In this document: positions 9,530-20,782 of the stretch, piece by piece
How positions within the stretch are numbered: the first letter of the stretch is position 1
Layout: the number at the start of each line of letters is the position of its first letter
Assembly (NCBI GenBank): GCA_032718475.1
Contig: JAUCBJ010001011.1
Location: 1-50,935, forward strand
DNA from: Nemertoderma westbladi
Lineage: Eukaryota > Xenacoelomorpha > Nemertodermatida > Nemertodermatidae
Direction: 5' to 3'
DNA length: 50,935 nucleotides
Made by a program: the position numbers and the translations under genes
Notes under the pieces: model-generated
Database searches by the model: none
Told to the model about the DNA's origin: nothing
The model's input: the letters and a program-made list of their open reading frames with translations, nothing else

Positions 9530-10790
9530 GTTGTTGCTCATTGCTGCTCATTGTGCTTTATTATTTCTCGTTGTTGGTCATTGTTGCTCATTGTTGGTCA
9601 TTGTTGCTCGTTGTTGGTCATTGTTGCTTGTTGTTGCTCATTGTTGCTCGTTAGTTGTACTTTATTATTGCTTGTTGTTGCTCGTTGTACTCTATTATGG
9701 CTCGTTGTTGCTCATTGCAGCATTGCTTCTCATTGTTGTACTTTATTATTGCTCGTTCAATCGTTGTTCCTCATTGTTGCTCGTTGTTTCTCCTTCTCGT
9801 TGTTGTACTTTATTATTGCTCATTGTTGCTCGTTGTTACTCAATATTACTCGTTGTTGCTCGTTCAGTCGTTGTTGCTCATTGTTGCTCGTTGTTGTACT
9901 TTATTATTGCTCATTGTTGCTCAATATAACTCGTTGTTGCTCGTTCAGTCGTTGTTGCTCATTATTGCTCATTGTTTCTCGTTGTTGCTCATTGTTGATC
10001 GTTGTTGTTCTTTATTATTGCTCATTGTTGCTCAGTGTTTCTCATTGTTGCTCGTTGTTGCTCAATGTTACTCGTTGTTATACTTTATTATTGCTCAATG
10101 TTACTCGTTGTTACTCATTGTCATTGTTGCTCATTGTTACTCGTTGGTTCCTCATCCTCATGTCCTAATTATTGGTCGTTGTTTCTCGTTGTTGTACTTT
10201 ATTATTGCTCATTATTACTCATTGTTACTCGTTGTTGCTCATTGTTGCTGGTTGTTGTACTTTATTATTGCTCATTCAGTCGTTGTTCCTCATTGTTGCT
10301 CGTTGTTGCTCATTGTTGTACTTTATTATTGCTCATTGTTGCTCGTTGTTTCTCAATGTTAATGTTACTCATTGTTGCTCGTTCAGTCGTTGTTCCTCAT
10401 TATTGCTCATTGTTGTTCATTGTTTCTCGCTGTTGCTCATTGTTGCTCGTTGTTGTACTTTATTATTGCTCATTTTTGCTCGTTGTTGTTCATTGTTGCT
10501 CAATGTTACTTGTAGTAGTCGTAGTCTGGTAGTTGCTCATTGTTACTCGTTGTTGCTCATTGTTGCTCGTTCAGTCGTTGTTCCTCATTATTGATCGTTG
10601 TTGTACTTTATTATTGCTCATTTTTGCTCAATGTTACTCGTTGTTGCTCATTGTTGCTCGTTGTTTTGTTACTCATTGTTCATTTGTTGCTCATTGTTGC
10701 TCGTTGTTTTGTTACTCATTGTTCATTTGTTGCTCGTTGTTGCTTATTTGTTGGTCATTGTTGCTCGTTGTGCATTTTTGCACATATCAA
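9530..10790 (+). repeat. 10-bp-period minisatellite (ttgttgctcg/ttgttgctca)
   Basis: The basic unit ttgttgctca/ttgttgctcg repeats for about 1.25 kb. It is interspersed with longer phrases such as tgtactttattattgctca and gctcgttcagtcgttgttcc, which recur every 100-200 bp, giving a loose higher-order pattern. All forward frames remain open over 100-235 codons and read Leu/Val/Cys/Ser-rich decapeptides (a 30-bp supercycle). These frames are a product of the repeat and are not called as genes. Confidence 0.92.
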
Positions 10791-11021
10791 ATTAAGCTCA
10801 GAAGCTCCCTTATCTCTGCATCTTGCAATGTCCTGTCAAGGTTAGGCAGTTAGGAGGTCATACAGTCATAAATGTCATATCATAAGCAGTTAAGGGCAGA
10901 AGGAGGACGGGACTGCAGGACTGGGAGACGAGGTTATAAGAGACATTATATAAGGATATTTAATTTAATTTATTTAATTTAATTTATTTAATTTAATATA
11001 TGAGAAATGAGAAATATTTAA
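10791..11021. other. Short gene-less stretch with ATTTA-rich run
   Basis: Contains a run of taatttaatttatt words (about 10958-11030), otherwise nothing recognisable. Confidence 0.5.
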
Positions 11022-11424
11022 TTTATTTAAGGAGTATGCAGATTTTGGAATGAAATTGTATACCTAAATATGAAACCCATGTCAAAAAGTTCTTATTTAA
11101 GGACTTTTAGTATTTATGTGTTCAATTTCGATGTCTTAAATAAGGTAAATTTAAAAAATCCCTCTTATTTAGGAACTGGTCGTATTTTTGATGCAATTTT
11201 AAAACGCTTGTAGAAAAAAAACCGGACGGTGAAATGTTTTCTGATTTTTTGCATTATGTTCAAGAAGGACCCAACTTTTATATTGTGAAATAAAATTATG
11301 CGGTATTTTTACCTGAAACAAGTTCTTGCATATTATGTCGAAAAAATATCCAAAAAAGGCCCAAAAACCTCTAAATAAGAGCCATTTTCCTTAAATATGA
11401 ACCTACTTTTGGAGCTTATTTAAG
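11022..11424 (-). repeat. Right arm of 0.4-kb inverted repeat (partner 8168-8585)
   Basis: Reverse-complement partner of the left arm. Shared words on the minus strand include aagctccaaaagt, aaaataccgcataattttat, caccgtccggttttt, and gcatcaaaaatacgac. The outer end gcttatttaagggtatgt mirrors the left end acatacccttaaataagc. Confidence 0.85.
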
Positions 11425-11436
11425 GGTATGTCTGTA

Positions 11437-11605
11437 TGTGGGGCGAGCCACGAAGTGAGTGAGCCTTAGCGTAGTGGTACCATTAATCAACCTGTCGTTC
11501 TGTCGCATTCAATTTTAAACGTTAATAACTCGGTCAATCTTTGATGAAATCTATCCAAACTTGGTACACATGTTGTTTGGCAAAAGTTTAGAAATTTTCC
11601 AAGTA
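11437..11605 (+). repeat. Dispersed repeat with gtggggcgagccacgaagtgag end
   Basis: The end gtggggcgagccacgaag is the reverse complement of the cttcgtggttcgccccac word at 49914-49931 and resembles tttgtggttcgccccac at 31970-31987. The body matches 9290-9475 in inverse orientation. This marks one end of a dispersed element family in the window. Confidence 0.7.
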
Positions 11606-12300
11606 GAATTTCAGTGTGGCCTTCGAGAAGCTAAGATAATAGCAGTTAATTAGTTAATTAAGTTATTACGGTAAAAACACCATTTTCAACCTGCCTTTTA
11701 AAGGAAATTAATTGTTTTACAGTATAAGATTTAAATAATTATAATTAAAAATTATACAGATGTAATCCCCATACGCCATTCTATTATAGTTTTTAATTAG
11801 TTCAAGTGATTTGCTTTAATAATTGTGTCTTTAATTGATCTAAAGTAATTAAAACGGCAAAAAAAATTTATTCTCATTAAATACTGCTCATTTATTGGCC
11901 AACATGCTGTTACATAGATGGGATGTGTGTGTCATTCCCAGTTGCTGGGAATGATTATTGGTCAAGTCTCTGCCGCTGGCTGGGAGTTGTTGCTAAGACT
12001 AACCAGAGAGGAATAGTAATAGACAACCAGTATTGCTATTCCAGCCCAGACAGCATTCTTTAAATTCACTATAAATGTTGTATTGCTATCTCAGGTGAAT
12101 GACAGATATCATAACATAAATACTATCCATGGCATGGCTGTTGTGTAGGCTTCTGAAATAGTTTATTCCACAATGTATATGTCTGGTTATTTTTTAATTG
12201 AATTTTTGCAAAGTAGTAAAATTAATGTTCTTAAAAATAATATTATTATTTTATATGTAACCTAGGAAATTAGCTACATTTTTTCGCTGCAGCTTTAAGA
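11606..12300. other. AT-rich gene-less stretch
   Basis: Rich in attaatta words. A short inverted phrase cattcccagttgctgggaatg sits near 11933. No gene recognised. Confidence 0.5.
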
Positions 12301-12429
12301 GTGTACATTAATTTAATATTATTTCAATACCCATATTACTACATCGGCATAAGATGCGTTGGCGTTGTATCACACATCTCCACATATCACACATATCCAC
12401 ATAGATGTATCAACAGTTACTCGCACAGT

Positions 12430-12745
12430 TTCGAAACTTCGCATAGTTATAACTGTATAAAGATCGTCAGTCTGCGTTTAGGAAAAATATTTTATAACAA
12501 AACAGGACAAGCGACGAGCGCAACGAGGCATATAATGAAGACGAGTACTGCGTTGACTAAATTATTATATAAACCACCTGGCTTCACATATTGATCGCAT
12601 CCCTAGTTATTATTATTATAAAGAACGTCCTAGCCTGCGTTTAAGAAATATATTTAAATACAAAACAGGACGAACGCAACGAGGCTTATAATGAATACGA
12701 GTACTGCGTTTATTATATTCCTATAAACCACCTGGCTTTGCATAT
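12430..12745 (+). repeat. Two direct copies of an about 140-bp sequence
   Basis: About 12460-12595 and 12618-12745 share, in order, gtcagtctgcgttta / gtcctagcctgcgttta, aaaacaggac, cgcaacgaggc, tataatgaa.acgagtactgcgtt, and ataaaccacctggctt. They are separated by only about 20 bp and are diverged, so this is an old local duplication. Confidence 0.8.
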
Positions 12746-12828
12746 TGAACGTGCGATTGGAAATAAGTTCGTGCTACCCTTCCGTGGGTGGTAGATGTCG
12801 CGGTTATGTATTGGTGGTTGGGAAGGGT

Positions 12829-13088
12829 GGGGGGGGGGGATTAAAAGGGGTGAACACGTACTGTCCCCCTTTCTTTGATTGATTGGTGGTGTGGGTAAAT
12901 TTCTCAAAACCTGATTTTGTGATACAGTCGCTCAATTTTAATTTGTATCTCATAACTGGGCCTCGTGCTGCGCGAAGGCCCCACGAACGTGTTCCCTACT
13001 GAACGTGAACAACTAAGCCTGTAAGCTGACTGGTTAACTAGTCTGGGACTTCGAGCAAAATTGAAAATTGAGGGGGGGGGGGGGGGGG
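12829..13088. other. Gene-less stretch with two poly(G) runs
   Basis: G runs at 12829-12839 and 13072-13088 flank ordinary sequence. Minus-strand open frames (12713-13161) read proline-rich stretches from the C-runs and have no domain. Confidence 0.5.
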
Positions 13089-13210
13089 TCGGGGGATTTG
13101 ACTTAACTTCTATCCCTGTACCGGTATAGGCTATTATAAGAAATAATTTATTCTGATTCAATGAATTACATTAGGCCTACTGCATTAGTCTTACTCTATT
13201 CAATATTCAT

Positions 13211-13410
13211 GTATTCAATGTTAAAACAGATTTGAATTTACCGCCCCAAACAGCCAAATATACCGGTAGGTGGCAGATCTGATCTGCCACCCTTTGCAGT
13301 ACTGCAGTACAAATTACATGCTGACATGTCTTTCATTCAATTATTTGAATTTCCAGCGCTATGGACTGATGGAGCAGGGTGGCACCTTTTAGGGACTTGT
13401 GGGTCCAAAA
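13211..13410 (-). repeat. Right arm of outer inverted repeat (partner 6661-6828)
   Basis: Contains tattcaatgttaaaacagatt, ggtggcagatctgatctg, gacatgtctttcattcaatt and cagggtggcacctttt, the reverse complement of the left arm in order. A 30-bp insertion (cagtactgcagtacaaattacatg) is unique to this arm. Confidence 0.85.
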
Positions 13411-13840
13411 ATGGCCAGAAAATGATAAAAAGTTTATAACTAGCAAACTAGCTGACTAGGCCTATGTCAGTATGTGTAAGTCTGTAAGTGTAATACAATA
13501 CATAATGGATAATGCAGTAATGGTAGGTAATGCTGTAATGGCTGAATGGTACAATACAAACCTGGTTTTCGAAAACTGTGTTCACTCTATCCATTTGTGC
13601 AGCCATTATTCAGTTAGGCCTATTCTAGGGCCTAATCCTGTCAGCCTGTAGCTGTAATCACATAATCACTGAATCAGGTGGATCTCCATTCTGCAATCAT
13701 TCCAGTCAATCAAAAAACCAACTGACCAATGTCAGAATGTTACGGTACCCTGTCGGCCAGTCCCGGCTCCTGGTACAGCACTGCAGCATGTAACTGTCTG
13801 ACTGTAGCCAGCCTACATACCACGAGTAGGCCTACCGTCG

Positions 13841-13855
13841 GCCTACCGTCAACCG
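13841..13855 (+). repeat. Target-site duplication, left copy (LINE)
   Basis: gcctaccgtcaaccg is repeated exactly at 15261-15275, on the two sides of the LINE fragment. Confidence 0.85.
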
Positions 13856-15260
13856 ACAATGAACTACTACTACTAGGATCGGCATGCTGCATTGCAGCTG
13901 CATTTTTAAGAATGCTGTGCCGGCTTGTCAACAAAATTGCACCGCCACAACTCCCTATCACCCATGACATTTGCTAGATCATCCGCATCTTCAAGGCCAG
14001 TGTCCTTTAAGATGCGTCTCAAGAAAGTCATGGGCTGTCCACCATGCTTATTCACTCCATGAGGCTGCCAAAGTACAAGACACAAGATGATGCACTGGCT
14101 GGTCCTCACGGCGAAAGCAATGTCCTGCAAAGCGGAGGCGATTTTGTTCTAGTGTCAAGCTTGGGGGAACCAATGAGACACCTCCGCAATGTTATATAGT
14201 GTCTGGTTGGAGATGTGTGCATTGTACTTGACACAATGAACCCGGCGTAGCATTCTTGTGAATGTGCCATCCAGAGATTTGGTGTCCTCAGCAGTTAGAG
14301 CCCAGCATGGACTCCCATAGAGGAGTACTGGAACTACTGCTGCTCTAAATAATCGGACCTTACATGCCTTAAGTTTCCGATTAATTCTCGGTGACTTCCA
14401 AATCCTGGAAAGCCTATTCAAGGCTGCCCATGCCTTTCCCTTACGTATTCGAAGGTCCTCCACCTGACTTCCGGATCCATGATCCCAGGTAACAGAAGTC
14501 GTCCACATGCTCAAGCATACCATCCTTTGGCTTATGCTCATCCGATCAGAAACTTGCTGAGGACTTTCAAAGTTAACTGTCAGAATTTTGGTCTTTCTGG
14601 AGTTAATAAAAAGACCAACACTAGAAGCAGCATGTTCTAATGAGCTGAGGAGCCGTTGGGCTCCCTCTAATGATTCTGAGAGTACTCCTAAGTCATCAGC
14701 AAAGTCTAGATCAGTTAGGTACTTGGCAGGATTTCCTCGACTTCTGGAGCCAGTAGGTGGAGTTATCATCACCCCATCATCATTATAATGATCTAAGGAC
14801 ATGCGTACTGTAGAACATATTCAACCACAATAATGAACAAGAATGGTGCAAGTGTGTCTCCTTGGAGGACGCCCCATAACACTTCAAACGGTTCTGTGTC
14901 ACCGTCAACAGTAGACACAAATGTTGTCGAACCATCGTATACTGATCTGATTGCTGCAATAATTTCATCAGGAATCCCATATAATGAAAGTATGCTGAAC
15001 ATACGTGAGCGAGAGACTGAATCAAAGGCCTTGAAGAAGTCAACAAAGATAACAGCCAGATGCCTGTCTTTCTTTTTTGTTAACTCTTCAATTATCCTTC
15101 TAAGTGCCAAAATGGGCTCCATGGTCCCACGACCTTTACGGAACCCATTCTGATTTCCACGGAGCAGTCTCTCAATGGGATCCCTGATGCGATTTAATAG
15201 AATCCTATTGTATAGCTTTGCAGCAATCGAGATCAATGAGATTCCCCGAAAAGAACCACT
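13856..15260 (-). pseudogene. 5'-truncated non-LTR retrotransposon (LINE) with broken reverse transcriptase
   Basis: Reading on the minus strand, the first frame (from 15260) gives the reverse transcriptase fingers and palm: FRGISLISIAAKLYNRILLNR, NGFRKGRGT, VIFVDFFKAFDSVSR, then LQGDTLAPFLFII. A frame change near 14800 is followed by LTDLDFADDLGVL, the catalytic FADD box, then KTKIL and a C-terminal region RLFRAAVVPVLLYGSPCW typical of this group. A further frame (13906-14130) reads GGQPMTFLRRILKDTG and DRELWR, the usual C-terminal tail. The minus-strand 3' end has a short tagtagtag tail. The gene starts abruptly inside the reverse transcriptase, so it is 5'-truncated, and the frameshifts make it dead. 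The clade is uncertain (RTE/CR1-like by eye). Confidence 0.9.
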
Positions 15261-15275
15261 GCCTACCGTCAACCG
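15261..15275 (+). repeat. Target-site duplication, right copy (LINE)
   Basis: Exact second copy of gcctaccgtcaaccg, directly abutting the truncated 5' end of the LINE. Confidence 0.85.
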
Positions 15276-16360
15276 GCTTTGAAGCGTTAGGTCCAAATAG
15301 GTATACCGGTACCTTAGGTCCTGTAGCGTTAGCGTCCCATAGCTTTATTATATCACTCTATGTATTTATAAAAATTAAATTAAAAGTACATGAGGAGAGA
15401 AAACAACCAGGTTATTAAAATTAAACACTTATGGTTGCCCGAGCAAATTCTAAAAATTACACAAAAATACAGAAATATATTCTACAAATAAGCTATAACA
15501 TACAGTATATATAAATATAACTATAAATATATATATATATATAACTCCAACTGGGGGCCATAGGGCCACTCCTTAATAATTAAGATATAAACTAGTACAT
15601 TAACTATCAAATAATATTAGCACAAGAGAAGCATGTTATTAATAATATCTATTAATTGTTAGAACAATCCGATGCAAAAAATTACACGGCTCCAATATAA
15701 TGACCATTATATATATCTTGTTGGATATTCGTTTGCAATACATTTCTATAGTAAAAGTACATAACACAAAACGACCAAAGGGCCACCTAATTTTTCTGGT
15801 AATTTTTGTGTAATTTACACATCAAAAACACATTCTAGAACTCAGATCTTTTCAGAAAATGCTTTGTTAGACTTTTCTACACCGTTTTTATTCATTTCAA
15901 AACTTATGTATATTTTAATATATAATTTTATATATCTTTGATTCCATGACTAACTTGTAGGTATTTGAACCAAGATGGTGGCTTCTGAGACAAAGTTGAA
16001 AAATTAGTAAGTGTGATTTAAAAACTTTGTAATTAAATTTTGGTATCGAAATTTTTATTGGAGCTATTTGATATCATTAATGCAGATGATCCTCTTTGTG
16101 CTTGCAGTCAAATACCGTGTTATTAAGTTTTTATTACATAAAACCATGACATAAAAAATAGTGGCCCTATGGTTTTGACGGATCTTTATTATAACAGATA
16201 TATAGATTTTACCTTTAGAGTTAAAGCCTATTGATTTTTTATACACCAGAGGGACTAGAACAAATGAATCAATTATTATTGAATTGTATAGTCGGCGTGC
16301 TGTATTTTTTTTAATTAAAATTCTACATTTATGCTACTTTCTAATAGTTTTTTTTACTTC
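15276..16360. other. AT-rich gene-less stretch with ccatagggccac motifs
   Basis: Contains an (AT)n run near 15530-15541. The motif ccatagggccact is at 15558-15570, a variant near 15775, and its reverse complement gtggccctatgg at 16161-16172. The same motif reappears in a cluster at 20269-20390, on the other side of the 16-bp satellite. No gene was recognised. Confidence 0.55.
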
Positions 16361-19300
16361 GCTCACTGAATAGAATGTGTACGGAATAGAACGCTCACTG
16401 AGTATAACGCTCACTGAATAGAACGTTGACTGAGTATCATGCTCACTGAATAGAACACTCACTGAATATAATGCTCACTGAATAGAACGATCACTGAATA
16501 GAACGTTAATTGCGTGGAACGCTCACTCAATAGAACACTCACTGAATAGAACCCTCACTGAATATAACGCTCACTGAATAGAACACTCACTGAATGGAAC
16601 GCTCACTGATTATAATGCTCACTAAATAGAATGCTCACTGAATAGAACGCTCACTGAATATAACATTCACTGAATATAACGCTCACTGAATATAACACTC
16701 ACTATATAGAACGCTCACTGAATATAACGCTCACTGAATAGAACGCTTACTGAATATAACGCTCACTGAATATAACACTCACATAATTGAACATTCATTG
16801 AATAGAATGCCCACTGAATATAACATTCACTGAATATAACGCTCACTGAATATAACACTCACTATATAGAACGCTCACTGAATATAACGCTCACTGAATA
16901 GAATGCTTACTGAATAGAACGCTCACTGAATATAACACTTACAGAATTAAACATTCATTGAATAGAATGATCACTGAATAAAACACACACTAAATAGAAC
17001 ACTAACAGAAATTAACACCCACTGAATAGTACACCACTAAATAGAACACTCTCTGAATAGAACGATAATTGAATAGAACACTCACTGAATAGAACACTCA
17101 CTGAATAGAACACTCACTGAATATAACACTCACTGAATAGAACGCTCACTGATTAGAACACTCGTAAAATAGGACGATCACTGATTAGAACACTCGTAAA
17201 ATAGGACGATCACTGATTATAATGCTCACTAAATATAATGCTCACAGAACAGAACATTCACTGATTAGAACACTCCCTGAATAAAACACTCACTGACGTG
17301 AACTCTCACTGAATAGAACGTTTTCTGAATAGAACACTCGCTAAATATACCGTTCACTGAATAGAACGCTTACTGAATAGAACACTCACTGAATAGAACG
17401 ATCACTGAATAGAACATTCACTGAATAGAACACTCACTGAATAATCCACTCACTGACTAGAACACTTACGGAATAGAAGGTTCAATGAATATAACACTCA
17501 CTGAATAGAACATTCACTGAATATATCACTCACTAAATAGAAAACTCACTGAATAGAACGCTCACTGAATAGAACGCTCACTGAATATAACACTCACTGA
17601 TTATAACGCTCACTTAATAGAAAGCTCACTGAATAGAACGCTCACTAAATAGAACGCTCACTGAATAGAACGCTTACTGAATAGAACGCTCACTAAGTAG
17701 AACGCTCACTGAATAGAACGCTCACTGAATAGAACACTCACTGATTATAACGCTCACTTAATAGAAAGCTCACTGAATAGAACGTTCACTAAATAGAACG
17801 CTCACGGAATAGAACACTCACTGAATAAAGCGTTCACTTAATAGAAATCTCACTGAATAGAGCGCTCACTGAATAGAACACTCACTGAATAGAACACTCA
17901 CTGAATAGAACGCTCACTGAATAGATCACTCATTTAATAGAAAACTAACTGAAAATAACGTTAACTAAATAAAAAGCTTACTGAATAGAACATTCACTGA
18001 ATAGAACGCTTAGTGAATAGAACACTCACTAAATAGAACGTTCACTGAATAGAACACTCACTGAATAGAACTTTCACTGAATAGAACGCTCACTGAATTG
18101 AACGTGCACTGAATAGAACGCTCACTGAATTGAACGTTCACAGAATATAACACACACTGAATAGAACGCTCACTGAATATAATGCTCACTGAATAGAACG
18201 TTCACTGAATAGAACGCTTACTGAATAGAACACTCACTGAATATAACGTTCACGGAATAGAACGCTTACTGAATAGAACACTCACTGAATAGAAAGTTCA
18301 CTGAATAGAACGCTTAGTGAGTAGAACACTCACTGAATAGAACGTTCACTGAATAGAACACTCACTGAATAGAACTTTCACTGAATAGAACGCTCACTGA
18401 ATTGAACGTGCACTGAATATAATGCTCACTAAATAGAACGTTCACTGAATAGAACGCTTACTGAATAGAACACTCACTGAATATAACGTTCACGGAATAG
18501 AACGCTCACTGAATAGAACACTCACTGAATAGAAAGTTCACTGAATAGAACGCTTAGTGAACAGAACACTCACTGAATAGAACGTTCACTGAATAGAACA
18601 CTCACTGAATAGAACTTTCACTGAATAGAACGCTCACTGAATTGAACCTGCACTGAATAGAACGCTCACTGAATTGAACGTTCACAGAATATAACACTCA
18701 CTGAATAGAACGCTCACTGAATAGAACGCTTACTGAATAGAACACTCACTGAATAGAACGTTCAATGAATAGAACGCTTATTGAATAGAACACTCACTGA
18801 ATAGAACGTACACTGAATAGAACGCTCACTGAATTGAACGTGCACTGAATAGAACGCTCACTGAATTGAACGCTCACTGAATTGAACGTTCACAGAATAT
18901 AACACTCACTGAATAGAACGCTCACTGAATAGAACGCTTACTGAATAGAACACTCACTGAATAGAACGTTAAATGAATAGAACGCTTATTGAATAGAACA
19001 CTCACTGAATAGAGCGTTCACTGAATAGAACGCTAACTGAATAGAGCGTTCACTGAATAGAACGCATACTGAATAGAACACTCACTGAATAGAACGTTCA
19101 CTGAATAGAACGCTAACTGAATAGAACGTTCACTGAATAGAACGCATACTGAATAGAACATTCACTGAATATAACGTTCACGGAATAGAACGCTTACTGA
19201 GTAGAACACTCGCAGAATAGGAAGTTCACTGAATAGAACGCTTACTGAATAGAACACTCCCTGAATAGAACGTTCACTGAATATATCACTCACTAAATAG

Positions 19301-20118
19301 AAAACTCACTGAATAGAACGCTCACTGAATAGAACGCTCACTGAATATAACACTCACTGATTATAACGCTCACTTAATAGAAAGCTCACTGAATAGAACG
19401 CTCACTAAATAGAACGCTCACTGAATAGAACACTCGCTGAATAGGAAGTTCACTGAATAGAACGCTTACTGAATAGAACACTCACTGAATAGAAAGTTCA
19501 CTGAATAGAACGCTTACTGAATAGAACAATCCCTGAATAGAACGTTCACTGAATAGAACGCTCACTGAATTGAACGTGCACTGAATAGAACGCTAACTGA
19601 ATTGAACGCTCACTGAATAGAACACTCGCTGAATAGGAAGTTCACTGAATAGAACGCATACTGAATAGAACATTCACTGAATATAACATTCACGGAATAT
19701 AACGCTTACTGAGTAGAACACTCGCAGAATAGGAAGTTCACTGAATAGAACACTCCCTGAATAGAACGTTCACTGAATAGAACGCTCACTAAATTGAACG
19801 TGCACTGAATAGAACGCTAACTGAATTGAACGCTCACTGAATAGAACACTCACTGAATAGTACACTCACTGAATAGAACGCTCACTGAATAGAACGTTCA
19901 CTTAATTGAACACTCACTGAATAGGAAGTTCACTGAATAGAACGCTTACTGAATAGAACACTCCCTGAATAGAACGCTCACTGAATTGAACGTTCACAGA
20001 ATATAACACTCACTGAATAGAACGCTCACTGAATAGAATACTCACTGAATAGAACGTTCACTGAATAGAACGATCGCTGAATAGAACGCTCACTTAATAG
20101 AAAGAAGGCTTACTGAAT
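16361..20118. repeat. 16-bp satellite, about 235 units, with local 240-bp higher-order repeats
   Basis: The unit ctcactgaatagaacg (16 bp) repeats over about 3.75 kb. Variant positions are mainly the two bases after gaac (gc, ac, gt), the c/t in ctcact/ttcact/cttact, and tag/tat in gaata. In the middle, blocks of 15 units recur: 18181-18420 and 18421-18660 align at exactly 240 bp, including shared rare variants (gaactttcac, gaattgaacgtg, gcttagtga). Each unit contains in-frame stops, so it is non-coding. Confidence 0.95.
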
Positions 20119-20268
20119 TTTTGAAGATAATCAGCTTTAAATAGAAATAAAACTACTGTATTATGAAAGAACCTAACAGCGCAGGGGTTAATAACCACCA
20201 CTCATAGGACCTAAAGATGCAACACCTAATGTCCAAAGGACCTTATAACGCCTTACAACTACTTCATA

Positions 20269-20395
20269 CCATAGGGCCACTGTGGCCCCATGGCACGATT
20301 ACACCATAGGGCCACCTTTCCGACCATAGGGCCACTGTTGGATATTGAATAGAACCATAAGGCCACCTACTTACATCCATAAGTGGCCCTAAGGT
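20269..20395 (+). repeat. Cluster of ccatagggccac motifs beside the satellite
   Basis: Copies at 20269-20280, 20303-20315 and 20323-20335, variants near 20354 (ccataaggccacc) and 20378-20392 (ccataagtggcccta), and the mirrored tgtggccccatgg at 20281-20293. One copy is preceded by ttgaatagaacc, a piece of the satellite unit. Confidence 0.75.
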
Positions 20396-20451
20396 TGTGT
20401 GTTGGATATATATATATATATATATATATGCTATATTTATATTTATATAGG

Positions 20452-20640
20452 CAGTGATTTTTTTATGTCCTTTTATTTGACTTTTTTTGTCCTTTTTTTT
20501 GCGAATTATGCATACTGACTTTTGTTGTCCTTTTAATGACTTTTATTGTCCTTTTAATGACTTTTTATGTATGTATTTCTTCAAACTGCCAGACTGCTGA
20601 TTTCTGGACTGCCAGACAGTTGATTTCACTATGCCTGTGC
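20452..20640 (+). repeat. Dispersed repeat, copy 2 (partner 6829-7020)
   Basis: Same order of words as copy 1: ggcagtgattttttt, ttgactttttttgtcc, tgacttttgttgtcc, ctgctgatttctggactg, cagttgatttca. An inverse-orientation echo (ggacataaaaaa, ggacaaaaaaagg) is seen near 21990-22020. Confidence 0.85.
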
Positions 20641-20782
20641 CAAAACATTCCATGATTCCATGATTTATAGACTATGAGATATAGATTTCCATATGCGCCT
20701 GTGGTAAAAAGACTCTATATTTAATTTGTGGTTGTTGTCGATAATCGATTACCACATGACGTAGCAAAACACTCATTTTATA

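Noticed and set aside
9531-10853. Long Leu/Val/Cys-rich frames (up to 235 codons) over the 10-bp minisatellite
   Set aside because: All three forward frames are open with the same decapeptide-type repeats, which is the expected result of the repeat and not evidence of coding.
16361-20118. Possible CRISPR-like or regulatory array
   Set aside because: 16-bp units follow each other without spacers; this is a satellite.
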